Assembly (NCBI GenBank): GCA_015657605.1
Contig: JACDQO010000178.1
Coordinates: forward strand, 1-14,792
Direction: 5' to 3'
From: Limnohabitans sp.
GTDB lineage: Bacteria; Pseudomonadota; Gammaproteobacteria; Burkholderiales; Burkholderiaceae_C
DNA length: 14,792 nt
Shown here: positions 1 through 8,382 of the stretch, in pieces
Layout of the letters: the number at the start of each line of letters is the position of its first letter
Numbering within the stretch: the first letter of the stretch is position 1
Position numbers and translations under genes: made by a program
Notes under the pieces: model-generated
What the model was told of the DNA's origin: nothing
Seen by the model: only the letters and a program-made list of their open reading frames with translations
Databases searched by the model: none

Positions 1-2
1 GG

Positions 3-3000
3 TTATTGTTTGATTAGCGCCGAGCCTGTCAGACCTGTTGCAGCGTCTGCTGTGCTTGTACCAGCAGACAAAGCAGTAGTCGGCAGTGTCACACCGGTCA
101 AAATAATTACCACATCATTAGTGGTTGAACCGGTTTCGCCATCACTAAGGAATGCGTATGAAGTGCCACCAAAGGTGAACAATGCAAAGTCACCGGTATC
201 ATCTAAGGCTGTGCTTACCGCTGTTACTGCAGCTGCCAATGATGCTGGGGTTGTCGCAAATGCCACAACACTGTTAGCGTTGATCGTAATACCTGTGCCG
301 GTAACATCAGATTGAAGTGCTCGTGCGATGTTTCCACCACCCCAAGTAATTGTGTCTCCGTTTGTGCCAGCAGCAAAATCAGTGATCGTATCTGGTGCTG
401 ATACAGGCGAATCGCCCAAGTTGAACACAAACACGTCCTTGCCAGCGCCACCAGTTAAGGTGTCTTGGCCAGTACCACCAGTGATGTTATCCCGACCAGC
501 ACCGCCGACAATTACATCTTTGCCGTTTGAACCAGACACAGTCGATGTTTCGTAGTTCGCCAAGCCAGCCAAGCTGATGGTTTGTGTGGATGTACCGCTG
601 TAACTAGAGCCATTGACGGTGACCGTGTCCGTACCCACACCCAAGTCGCCTGTCAAAACCAGAGATGTTGTACCATTCACGCCAGTCACTGTGACAGCAT
701 CGTTGAGGCTACCACCCTTCAATGCGACATTCAAACCAGTTGAAGTCGATGAGGAAGTAATAGTAACAGTGCTGTTTGCCAAAGAAGACACTTCAACATT
801 TGCGCTAGTTTTAGCACTGACGTTGAATGTATTGGCAGCAGCTCCTGGGCCAGTAACACCACCGATGGTGTCAGATGCTTTGACAGTAACGTTATTACCG
901 GTGAAAGAACCGATCGTTACAGCGCCAACAGTCCCATCCAAATTGACAGTGACGTTTCCTGTGTTGCTGGCAGAAGCAACGTCACCAATCTTGAATGTTT
1001 GAGTTGGACTTGCAGTCACTGTAATATCGGAAAGGCTATTGACGTTGCCCAGTTCAACCTGACCAACCGTGCCAGCTGCATTGACTGTGACAGCACCAGC
1101 TGTGTTGGTACCAATGACGCCAATTTCAACAGCTTTCACGTTAAATGAAGAGTTATTCAATGCACTAACCTTACTCACATCAATGCTGGTGGTGTAGCTG
1201 TTACCACCGGTCACATCACCTGTTTTCAATCCACCCCTGAGACCTGAGGCAACCAAGGACATACCATAAGTATTGCTTGTTTGACCAAGGTTACCCAACG
1301 ATGCTGTAGATGCGCCTGGCGATGCTGCTGAGACACCCGCACCGGAAAGTGTTACCGTTGAGGCCGTGGCGATTGCGGGTACTGTCAATGTGCCGCGTGA
1401 CACATCTGCAGTAACAACTTGCAGTGCTGAAAGAGTAGAACCTGTCAGATCGAACGAGTTACCAGCAGTCACATTGAGAGTTGCGAGTTTTGCGGTATTC
1501 AGGTTAAGAAAAGCTGCGCTTGATCCCTGATTAATCGAAGCTGAAGTGGCGTCTGGTGCATTTACTGCAAACTGATTACCAGCGCCAGTTGCGCCAATCA
1601 AGCCCGCCGAGTTGATGACAACAGAGGCTGCTTTGTTTGCCGTAACACTGCCACTTAATGATGTCAACTGAACAGGAGTAGTAGCTGTAGTTGTTCCGCT
1701 TGTGGTGTTGATCACCAAAGAAGTGGCCTTGTTAGCGGTCACAGTCGTGCCAGAAGTGGTCACCATTGAACCGACGTTGACTGTCAAAGCACCCGTCATT
1801 TCAGCGAAAGTGTAATCAGCCTGAGGAGCGTCAGCGGTAGTGGCCGCAGCAAGAGTTGCAGCACCCGCAGAGTAAGAAACTGTTACGTTGCCAGTGCTAT
1901 CAGAAGAAATGTCGCCAGCATCAACAGTGGTTGTTCCAGCAACGGTGGCAGAGCCTGTGGCGTTTACATTCAAATCACCAGCGCCCATGGCCACCATTGT
2001 CACTGCTGCGGTGTTGGTGCTTGTGCTAGTTACTGTTGTAAGACCAGTTGCTTTTGCACCCGAAAAAGTCAAAGCTCCAGTAACACCAAAGGCCACGGTC
2101 TCAACATCAGCCAAAACGTATTGTTTTGTACCACCAGCAGAGCCATTCAATGTGAGGACATCAGCACCTGCGCCACCGCTTACAGAAGCATTAGCGGCCA
2201 AATCGGCGACATCAGCTGTAACTCTGTCAACAGCAGTACCGCCTTTGATTGCAGTGATACGACCAGCAGTTCCGCCGGTTGTCAAGGTTGCAGTTACAGC
2301 ACCTGTGGCAGCAGAAGCATCGAATGAAGTCAGCGTCGTGGGAGTGGCTGCAATCACGGTTGTAGCTGAGCCAGCCAAGTTAACACTTCTCAATGTACCA
2401 GCAAAGTCAACGTTAACGGTTGAACCCGCAGTGGTGACGTTGGCAGTTTCGATGTTGCTCAGGTTCAGAATCGAGGGGTTTGCTGTGATTGCGGCAGTGG
2501 TTGCAGTAGCAGCAACTGCTGCACGTCCCACACCATTAAGAGTGACGGACATGGCGTCTGCAGTCCCAGTTGGGATCGATGCAGCAGCAAACTCAACGTT
2601 CAAGGTACCTTGAGTTGAACCATTTTGATTGGTCAAATTAACTGCCGGGATACTGGAAAGACCTGCCAAAGTGAACGTATTGTCGCCAGCATTGATATCA
2701 AACGTTGCTGCGCCTGTAATACCTTTTGCATTGAATGTCTTAGCTGCAGTATTACCGTTCGTCAGCGAAACTGTTTCCACATTAGAGACTGACCCTGTAG
2801 AGAAACCAGTGAAATCGGTATCCAATGTAATGTTCAACGCATCAGTTCCAGCGCCGCCATCAACTTTGTCGGTAGCGTTAAGTGTGTTTGCGCTTGCAAG
2901 GCCGGAAGCGACTGCCGCAAAAATATCATTCAATCCAGAGCCAGGCAGGTTATCGGTCGTGCTGGTTGTGAGCGCGAAGGAGGTCACGAGAGCTGGAACA

Positions 3001-3434
3001 GTCGCCACGTCGATGGCCAAGGCTGTTGTGTTAGCAGCGTTAGAGCTATGTGCGAGGGCAGCAGACGAAGCACTCACCAGGTTGGTGGCAGCCTTGCCAA
3101 AGGTTGCGTCAGCGGTCAGGCCAGCAACGATGGTTGCCAATTGAACAACCACCACACCACGGTTGGCAACGCCAACGGATGCCAAGTAGGCTGCGTAAGC
3201 TGGCAGCAGTGCGTCGTACGCTGCTTGACCAATGACGGCAGCAGTCATGCCCAAGTTGGACATGGTTGCAGCGGCAAATGCTGTGTCAGTTTGCGCGGCT
3301 TGTGCGGCCGAGACGGCGCCGTTGGCGTAAACGCGTGCGTCTGTTGTTGCTGCTGTGACAGCTGTTGTGTAGCTGGCGGCGCCGAGAGCCGATGCGCTCA
3401 GACCGAGGTTTGCATAGATAACTGTTGCTGACAT
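3..3434 (-). CDS. S-layer-like RTX surface protein, type I secretion substrate
   Basis: This encodes a complete 1143-residue protein, probably a secreted calcium-binding surface or S-layer protein. It has no N-terminal signal peptide and no cysteine, one histidine and one tryptophan, and is dominated by Ala, Thr, Ser, Val, Gly and Asn. A segment at residues 153-200 (LTTSTTDNLPG ... DGGAGTDAL) resembles modules seen in such surface proteins. Three RTX nonapeptides, GGAGRDNIT, GGTGQDTLT and GGAGKDVFV, lie at about 977-1003. A 140-residue tail follows, with a pattern (FGGTSYAFLSDG ... NDVVIILTGV) like that of type I secreted surface proteins. The ATG is fixed by AAGGAGAG a few bases upstream. 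No type I transporter genes are in the window. Base composition is lower in GC than the genes around it, which could reflect high-expression codon choice or transfer. An adhesin or other RTX protein is the main alternative to a true S-layer. Confidence 0.85.
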   Translation of the reverse strand: MSATVIYANLGLSASALGAASYTTAVTAATTDARVYANGAVSAAQAAQTDTAFAAATMSNLGMTAAVIGQAAYDALLPAYAAYLASVGVANRGVVVVQLATIVAGLTADATFGKAATNLVSASSAALAHSSNAANTTALAIDVATVPALVTSFALTTSTTDNLPGSGLNDIFAAVASGLASANTLNATDKVDGGAGTDALNITLDTDFTGFSTGSVSNVETVSLTNGNTAAKTFNAKGITGAATFDINAGDNTFTLAGLSSIPAVNLTNQNGSTQGTLNVEFAAASIPTGTADAMSVTLNGVGRAAVAATATTAAITANPSILNLSNIETANVTTAGSTVNVDFAGTLRSVNLAGSATTVIAATPTTLTSFDASAATGAVTATLTTGGTAGRITAIKGGTAVDRVTADVADLAANASVSGGAGADVLTLNGSAGGTKQYVLADVETVAFGVTGALTFSGAKATGLTTVTSTSTNTAAVTMVAMGAGDLNVNATGSATVAGTTTVDAGDISSDSTGNVTVSYSAGAATLAAATTADAPQADYTFAEMTGALTVNVGSMVTTSGTTVTANKATSLVINTTSGTTTATTPVQLTSLSGSVTANKAASVVINSAGLIGATGAGNQFAVNAPDATSASINQGSSAAFLNLNTAKLATLNVTAGNSFDLTGSTLSALQVVTADVSRGTLTVPAIATASTVTLSGAGVSAASPGASTASLGNLGQTSNTYGMSLVASGLRGGLKTGDVTGGNSYTTSIDVSKVSALNNSSFNVKAVEIGVIGTNTAGAVTVNAAGTVGQVELGNVNSLSDITVTASPTQTFKIGDVASASNTGNVTVNLDGTVGAVTIGSFTGNNVTVKASDTIGGVTGPGAAANTFNVSAKTSANVEVSSLANSTVTITSSSTSTGLNVALKGGSLNDAVTVTGVNGTTSLVLTGDLGVGTDTVTVNGSSYSGTSTQTISLAGLANYETSTVSGSNGKDVIVGGAGRDNITGGTGQDTLTGGAGKDVFVFNLGDSPVSAPDTITDFAAGTNGDTITWGGGNIARALQSDVTGTGITINANSVVAFATTPASLAAAVTAVSTALDDTGDFALFTFGGTSYAFLSDGETGSTTNDVVIILTGVTLPTTALSAGTSTADAATGLTGSALIKQ
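873..1091 (-). repeat. Imperfect tandem protein repeat in the surface protein
   Basis: Two copies of a pattern VTVNxxGTVGxVxxG...(I/V)TVxAS lie at residues 782-809 and 828-854, about 46 residues apart. The copies differ in sequence and length by one residue. The alternation of beta-branched and Gly/Asn residues fits a beta-rich stacked fold. Seen directly in the translation; the fold is inferred. Confidence 0.55.
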
Positions 3435-3437
3435 GTT

Positions 3438-3445
3438 CTCTCCTT
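3438..3445 (-). promoter_or_regulatory. Strong ribosome binding site of the S-layer-like gene
   Basis: On the minus strand AAGGAGAG stands three bases before the ATG at 3434, giving a near-perfect Shine-Dalgarno match with the usual spacing from its GGAG core. It fixes the start codon and fits high expression. Confidence 0.8.
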
Positions 3446-3493
3446 GAGAAGTTTGAAGAAATAGGAGCCGGCAGAAATGCCAACTTGGTAGAT

Positions 3494-3499
3494 AGTATA
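3494..3499 (-). promoter_or_regulatory. -10 element of the S-layer-like gene promoter
   Basis: The minus strand reads TATACT here, five of six bases of the sigma-70 -10 consensus. No good -35 hexamer lies 16-18 bases upstream, as expected for an activator-dependent promoter. The predicted start is near 3487, leaving a leader of about 50 bases. The CRP-type box upstream is centred near -43.5. Confidence 0.5.
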
Positions 3500-3522
3500 G
3501 TTGTTTGTGCCTCGTGGCTATG

Positions 3523-3538
3523 TGTGACGGCCATCACA
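3523..3538 (-). promoter_or_regulatory. Perfect CRP-type binding site (TGTGA-N6-TCACA)
   Basis: The minus strand reads TGTGATGGCCGTCACA, matching both five-base CRP half-sites exactly, and the symmetry extends one base further on each side (GTGTGA/TCACAC). It lies about 23 bases upstream of the TATACT element, near the class II activator position. A Crp/Fnr regulator with a matching recognition helix is encoded at 8439-9137. Binding is inferred, not shown. Confidence 0.7.
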
Positions 3539-3597
3539 CGTTTTATTCATCTCTTTTTTGTATTTAGACGTTGTCTGTTTGCAACACTGTCTTTTAA

Positions 3598-3620
3598 AAG
3601 TCATTCAAAACCAATGACTT
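3598..3620 (-). terminator. Possible weak intrinsic terminator after the TPR-barrel gene
   Basis: An eight-base inverted repeat, AAGTCATT / AATGACTT, with a seven-base loop starts in the stop codon of the TPR-barrel gene and is followed on the minus strand by only a short T run. The stem is AT-rich and the T tract is poor, so termination may be partial. Confidence 0.4.
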
Positions 3621-5103
3621 ACCAGGCATACCTCATGCCAATTAATGGCCCCCAGCTGCGCAAGCCGAACAGCTGGATGTTGCTGGTGTGTTCGACCCAC
3701 TCGATGCCCGCCAACATTTGCCAGGCCTGGGCCGACAAATGAGTAGACACGTTTTTGCTGTACTCGATTCTTGCGGCTTTTTTGTTGATCTTTCGTGGCT
3801 CGCCAGATTGCAGCAGTGGGTTGTAGGCTTGCTGGTCTTGGCTGCTGGCCCATTCCCCACTCAGTCGCCAGGTCCCTTGTGCTTGGTCCCAAAGCAATTG
3901 GGCCGGGGCTTGTACCTGAACAAACAGGGCGGTTTGGGTTTGTTGCCCCCCTGCGCGCTGGGGGTCTTGGGGGTGGTCTACCCCGCTCCTCAATGAGGCG
4001 TGCCATTGAAATGGTTGGGCGGCTGGGCTGCTGGTGAATGGTTTCTTACACGAGGTACTCAAGCTCAAGCCTCTGTATTGGCCAGACAGGCTGGCGTTGC
4101 TGTCGTAGTGGCGCGCTTGCAGCTCTGCCCCTGCACGCCACTGGCATGTGGCGGTGTTGTCCGCTGCAGAGGTTTGGCCCCAACCTGCGGCCAAGCCTTG
4201 CACGGTGTAGTCACCGCTTTGAGGTGTGGTGAGCCCAGCCAGTGTCAAGCGCAGGTAGTGGCCTGGCAGGCGTGAGTCTGGGCTTTGGTGGGTGGTGCTG
4301 CGTTCGGCGATGAGTTCGTATTGGCTGGACTTGGCCTGGGCCACGCTGGTGCTGCCGCGTTGGCGCAGGCTGGCCAGCAGGTCCCACTGGGGGCCATGGC
4401 TGTCTTGGTGCCTGGCGTGGAAGACGGCTTCGCTGCGGTGGTAACTGCCTGCTTGTGCCATGTAGCTGTTTTCAAGGGGCAGGATTTGGGTGGTGTTGCC
4501 CAGGGTGAGGGCAAGGCTGTCGAGGTTGGGCGCCCCCAAGAGGTTGCTGTCACGGCCGAAGATGGCGCTGAGCTGGGTTCTGGTCTGCCACTGGCCCGGA
4601 CCGGTCAGGGGTTGGTAAGGGGCATTGAGTTTGGCTTGTTGTTGGGCCAGCTCGGTGCGCAACGGGGCGGGCAGCTCAGAGTTTTGCAGCAGGTCTTGCA
4701 GCAGGGCCACGGCCGATGTTTTATCCCCCAGCCCGGCCAGGGCGATGGCGTAGTCAATTTGCGCATCCATGTTGGCGCTGTCCAGCATCAGCGATCGCTC
4801 AAGGTGCTTGGAGGCTTCGAGGTATTGCCCCTGCTGGTTGAGTTGGTGCCCCAGGCGGGCTAACCAGGGGGGCTGGTGTTGGCAATCCAAGATGGCTGCT
4901 TGCCATTGGGCCAAGTTGTTCGCCTTCAGTCCTTGCGCCATCAGCTTTTGACACAGGGCGGGCACGGGGTCTTGGGCTGCACCCTGGACTTGGGCGTGGA
5001 TGGGCGTGTGAGCGCCCAGCACCAAGGCGGCAAACCCGGCGATGTTTGTCAGTCTGGCCAGGCGGGGGCTGCGTGCTGGGCTGGCGGTTTGGGGGTGATT
5101 CAC
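3619..5103 (-). CDS. TPR protein with outer-membrane beta-barrel (Slam-like)
   Basis: This encodes 494 residues. An N-terminal signal peptide ends near IHA-QVQ (about residue 38). A helical repeat region follows at about 70-165, including a clear TPR-like stretch (LGHQLNQQGQYLEASKHLERSLMLDS). From about residue 170 the sequence is alternating and strand-like and ends in a terminal tryptophan (MRYAW), as outer-membrane barrels do. TPR plus a barrel of roughly 300 residues is the layout of surface lipoprotein assembly modulators (Slam, DUF560). The barrel opening with GRDSN resembles the GYDSN-type start of that group, but I could not run a profile search. It is the last gene of the FecR-cyclase operon, starting three bases after the cyclase stop. 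A role in exporting or anchoring a surface protein is inference. Confidence 0.7.
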   Translation of the reverse strand: MNHPQTASPARSPRLARLTNIAGFAALVLGAHTPIHAQVQGAAQDPVPALCQKLMAQGLKANNLAQWQAAILDCQHQPPWLARLGHQLNQQGQYLEASKHLERSLMLDSANMDAQIDYAIALAGLGDKTSAVALLQDLLQNSELPAPLRTELAQQQAKLNAPYQPLTGPGQWQTRTQLSAIFGRDSNLLGAPNLDSLALTLGNTTQILPLENSYMAQAGSYHRSEAVFHARHQDSHGPQWDLLASLRQRGSTSVAQAKSSQYELIAERSTTHQSPDSRLPGHYLRLTLAGLTTPQSGDYTVQGLAAGWGQTSAADNTATCQWRAGAELQARHYDSNASLSGQYRGLSLSTSCKKPFTSSPAAQPFQWHASLRSGVDHPQDPQRAGGQQTQTALFVQVQAPAQLLWDQAQGTWRLSGEWASSQDQQAYNPLLQSGEPRKINKKAARIEYSKNVSTHLSAQAWQMLAGIEWVEHTSNIQLFGLRSWGPLIGMRYAW

Positions 5104-5106
5104 GGC

Positions 5107-7024
5107 TCAGGCCTGACCGATGCGGGGCGCCGAGTCCAAGGGGTAGGCGTAGATGTGATGGGGCACGCGCATGCCTTCGAGCAGGAATGTGCCCATGGAC
5201 ACCAGGCTTGCGCCACCGCCGAGTTGGGCGACCATGCCCTCGCCCACCAAAATGGGATGGGCCAGCTCGGAGGTCATGTCAACCAGGCGCCGGGCGACTG
5301 TGACGGTTCGGCCTAGAACCAGGTGGGTGCGCCGGCTTGCGGGGCCAAAGGAGCCCACCATGGCGCGCCCGGTTTCAATGCCAATGCCCAGGGCCAGGGG
5401 CTCAAGCCCTGCGGGAGCGGGGTCTGGAAGGCAGCTGTGCATGGCTTTTTGGAGGTCAACGGCCGCCAGCAAGGCGTGCGAGGCGAGGTGTCCTTGCTCG
5501 CCACCCCAGACGGCCAGCACGGCATCGCCTTGAAATGCTTCGATGACGCCGCCGTGGGACTCGACCACCTTGGTGGCCACAGAGAAAAATGTGTGCAGGA
5601 CTGCCGCAGCCTCCTCGGGGGGGCGAGCTTCGGCGTAGGCCGAGAAGTTGCGGATGTCGGCAAAGAAGACGGTGACTTGTTGTTCTGTGGCCTTGATGGC
5701 ATTGGAGGGAGACTGGAGGGCCAGCGCGGCGGCCACGGGCTCGGGCAGGTAGCTGGACAGGTGTGCATAGAGCCGGTCACGGTCGATGCGGCTTTGGGCG
5801 TGCTCCAGGATGCCCATGATCAGGCCCGACAGCACAATGAAAAGGGCTGGACTGGCCCAACCGATCCAGATCGAGTGGCTGGTGAGGGCCCAGGCCTGGG
5901 GCAGCCACAGCAAAGTGGCCGCTCCGAGTGCCCACACCGGCAGCAGGTAGGCCGGCAAGCGCCCCACGCGCAAAGCCCAAAGTGCGAGCAAACCGAGCAG
6001 AGCTGCCAGCGCTTGGATGTAGGGGGCGATGCGGGGCTGGTAAGGGGTGCGCCCGTCGAGCAGTGCGGTGATGAGCTGGGCGTGCACGTGAAGGCCAGCG
6101 TCGGCCCCCGAGAACGGGGTGGCCACGGCGTCGTGCAGGCCAAAGGCGGTGCTGCCGACCAGCACCCAAGCTTGTTCGAGCAGGCCAGGCGGGATGCGCC
6201 CGGTCAAGACATCGGCTGCGGACAGGCTGATCAGGCTGTCGGGATGCAAGCGCCAGGAGACACGCAAGTCGCCGTTGTGGTCCAGGGGGATGTGGCCTTG
6301 GGCCAGCGCGGCGCTTTCGAGTCGCCAGTCAGCGTCCATCCAGGCCGTGCCGCGCCGTAGGGCCAGACTGGTTTCTTGTCCCCCCGCCAAAATGGCCGAG
6401 AGGCTGAGTGCGGGGTAGCTGTTGCCTTGGTGGCAAATGACGGCGGGCACGTGGCGCACGCCACCGTCTGTGGAGATGCGGGGCGTGATGTGCCCAATGT
6501 GTTGGGCAGCCACGGTCAGCTGCGGGGGCGTTGGCCAGGTAGCCGCTGGCTGTCGTCGAAGGGGGCGGGCAGCCGGGCCAAGGCAGTGAACCGCCGAGTT
6601 GGCCACCCGAGACGTCACCACCTTGCTGGAGTGCGAAGACTTGGGACAGCACGGGTTGGTTTTGCCGGATGGCGCTGGCCAGTTGGTCATCGTCTGGCCT
6701 GGCATCGGCAAAAACCACGTCGTGAATTTGAAGGCTGGCCCCGGCTTGGGCCAGTTTGTCGATGAGTTGGGCCTGCGTTGCACGGGGCCATGGCCATGGG
6801 CCGATTTGCCGCAGGCTTTTTTCGTCGATGTCGACAACGATGAGGCGGCGCTCGTCCTTGCGCTCTGCGGTCAGGCTCCAGGCCAGATCGGCCAAACGTT
6901 CGTCAAGTCGGGCCAGAGACGTTTGCCCAAGCCACTGCACACCCGCCCACACCAACAGGGTGAGCAAGATGGCGAGGCTGGCTTGGCGTCCGATGACCGA
7001 GCGCCATGGCTGGACTGATGCCAA
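5107..7024 (-). CDS. CHASE2-domain class III nucleotide cyclase, frameshifted
   Basis: Two overlapping frames together make one CHASE2 cyclase of about 638 residues; the span is 1918 bases, one more than a multiple of three. The first frame (from TTG at 7024) gives an N-terminal membrane segment and the first half of an extracytoplasmic CHASE2 domain up to SGYLANAP. The second continues with QLTVAAQHIGHITPR, the rest of CHASE2, three membrane segments (about 334-404) and the cyclase domain. Metal-binding Asp are kept at about 456 (FFADIRNF) and 500 (QGDAV). The adenine-reading Lys is Ala, the second specificity position is Leu, and the transition-state Asn is Thr (GRTVTVARR). The break maps to the C5 run at 6524-6528 or nearby. 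It could be a sequencing error, a true mutation, or less likely recoding. It directly follows the FecR gene, whose TGA abuts the TTG. Confidence 0.8.
6524..6528 (-). other. Probable frameshift site in a run of five C (minus strand)
   Basis: Minus-strand codons read gcc-aac-gcc-ccc-gca in the upstream frame. Removing one C gives gcc-aac-gcc-ccg-cag-ctg (A-N-A-P-Q-L), which joins both halves of CHASE2 smoothly. A second C5 run a little upstream is the next candidate. Confidence 0.7.
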
Positions 7025-8308
7025 TCAGCGCCCCCAGAGGGTGATGCCACGGACTTGTCCGGCTGGCAAGTTGCCAGAGAAGAAGTAACCTGCCTCACGG
7101 CCGTCTGTGCTGAGTGTGCCGCGTGTGCCCATGCTGCCGCTGGCACCGGTCAGGGCGCCATTGGCTTGGATGGCGCCGCTGGAGCTGAGGTCTTGGCTGC
7201 CCATACGCTCGTTGGAGACGTTGAGTTGGGTGTTGTAGGTGGCACGCGAGAAGTCGACGCTCAGTCGCCCGCTGTTGACCGCCACAGGCGATGAAGTTTC
7301 AGAGGCGCCTTCTTTGCTGATCAGGTTGGCCGCGGCACCCGTCATGCGAAATTCAGCTTGAGCGTCGGTGGCCGCCAAGGGGCGTCCTTCTGGGTTGTGG
7401 CGCAAAAGCGCAAAAGCACCGTCGGTGGTGCTGAGCTCGTTGGCACGCAGTGTGGCGGCATCAAAGGCTGCAGACAGGCTGTTGGCTGCACTGTCTTGGG
7501 TCCAGGGCCAACGCATCCACTGAAGTTGTGCAGCTTGGGGTTGGGGCAGAACGAGGTTGCGGGCTTCGCTGAGCATTTGTTTTTCGCTGGCCACCAGGCG
7601 CTCACCGACGACAGGGGTGGGCGCGGGTGCGCTGGCCATCTGGTTGCGCGAAGGGGCGCTGGGGACTTCGTTGAATGCCACCAATTGAGGCGCCAGCTGG
7701 GCGTAGTTGAGGGCCAGCATTTGGCCCTTCATGGCCTCAGACAGCAGGCGTTCCTGGCCATTGACGCAGGGGCCCAACGTGGCCGTACAGCTTTGCGCCA
7801 TGGGCGTCAGCACAATCGCGCCAGAATAGACACTCGCCAAAGTTTGGCGGATGTTGGCGGAGACACTGAAGTCGGTTCCTTTGACGCCAATGGCGGCCAG
7901 CGGGGTGTTGAGGCGAAAGCGGTCACGCGCAGCTTCGCCCCAGCTGCCGGTGATAGACCGGGCGGTGCCTTCGTCGAGCTTGAAGCGGATGGCGGTCAGG
8001 GCGGTTTGCTGATCGGCCAGGGTGTAGTTTTCAATTTGCAGGCGGCTGGCCGGGCGGACACTCAGGCGGCCGCCATCGACGAATTTGAGGTGCACGTGGC
8101 CGCCGGGGCCGGTTTCGATGCGATCGCCTTCTTTGACGGGGACGCCGCGCGCGAGGGGTTTGCTTTCGCCCTCAGGACTGAACAGCTTGGCTTGCCCGAT
8201 GACCATGGTGGCTTCTCCCACCACGGAGGGTTGGGTTCGAGCTGTGGCCGCTGTGGCCAGGGCCATCAAAAGCAGCGTGATTGAGGAAAATTTCAGGTTG
8301 TTGAGCAC
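7025..8308 (-). CDS. Secreted FecR-domain protein
   Basis: This encodes 427 residues beginning at a GTG codon, chosen because GGAGGT precedes it at good distance. A signal peptide (LLLMALATAATA) ends near residue 24, so the protein should act in the periplasm or outside. A FecR domain spans about 40-165 (GVPVKEGDRIETGPGGHVHLKFVDGGRLSVRPASRLQIENY, then LNTPLAAIGVKGTDFSV, quoted in part). A Cys pair follows (SCTATLGPC). The rest is not recognisable and ends in a Gly/Ser-rich strand-like tail. There is no N-terminal anti-sigma domain and no sigma factor gene nearby, so this is the stand-alone secreted FecR type found with CHASE2 cyclases, not a FecR-type anti-sigma regulator. It is the first gene of the operon with the cyclase and the TPR-barrel protein. 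A sensory or scaffold role next to CHASE2 is inference. Confidence 0.85.
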   Translation of the reverse strand: MLNNLKFSSITLLLMALATAATARTQPSVVGEATMVIGQAKLFSPEGESKPLARGVPVKEGDRIETGPGGHVHLKFVDGGRLSVRPASRLQIENYTLADQQTALTAIRFKLDEGTARSITGSWGEAARDRFRLNTPLAAIGVKGTDFSVSANIRQTLASVYSGAIVLTPMAQSCTATLGPCVNGQERLLSEAMKGQMLALNYAQLAPQLVAFNEVPSAPSRNQMASAPAPTPVVGERLVASEKQMLSEARNLVLPQPQAAQLQWMRWPWTQDSAANSLSAAFDAATLRANELSTTDGAFALLRHNPEGRPLAATDAQAEFRMTGAAANLISKEGASETSSPVAVNSGRLSVDFSRATYNTQLNVSNERMGSQDLSSSGAIQANGALTGASGSMGTRGTLSTDGREAGYFFSGNLPAGQVRGITLWGR

Positions 8309-8313
8309 GGGCT

Positions 8314-8319
8314 ACCTCC
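8314..8319 (-). promoter_or_regulatory. Ribosome binding site deciding the GTG start of the FecR gene
   Basis: The minus strand reads GGAGGT followed five bases later by GTG at 8308. No ATG is as well placed. Confidence 0.75.
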
Positions 8320-8355
8320 AGATTCAGGACGGTTTGACGCCTTGTTGAGTGGGGC

Positions 8356-8361
8356 ATTATC
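8356..8361 (-). promoter_or_regulatory. -10 element of the FecR-cyclase operon promoter
   Basis: The minus strand reads GATAAT, five of six consensus bases. No fitting -35 hexamer exists at 17 bases, but a CRP-type box is centred 29.5 bases upstream of its first base. If the first base is -12, transcription starts at 8349 and the box is centred at -41.5, the class II activator position. Confidence 0.55.
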
Positions 8362-8382
8362 TCACCTTGTCTGTCAGCAGGT

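Noticed and set aside
1888..2613. Long plus-strand open frames opposite the S-layer-like gene (also 613-1002 and 2629-3144)
   Set aside because: They mirror the Ala/Thr/Val-rich codon bias of the real gene, have no family features and no ribosome binding sites of note.
6524..6528. Programmed frameshifting in the cyclase
   Set aside because: The C5 run alone has no slippery heptamer, internal Shine-Dalgarno or evident stimulating structure; a mutation or read error is simpler.
7358..8284. A 308-residue plus-strand frame opposite the FecR gene, and a similar 345-residue one at 5323-6360 opposite the cyclase
   Set aside because: Both are low-complexity shadows of GC-rich genes; the opposite strand carries clear FecR and CHASE2/cyclase domains.
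7025..8308. FecR protein as an anti-sigma regulator of iron uptake
   Set aside because: It begins with a signal peptide, lacks the N-terminal anti-sigma part, and no ECF sigma factor or TonB receptor gene is nearby.
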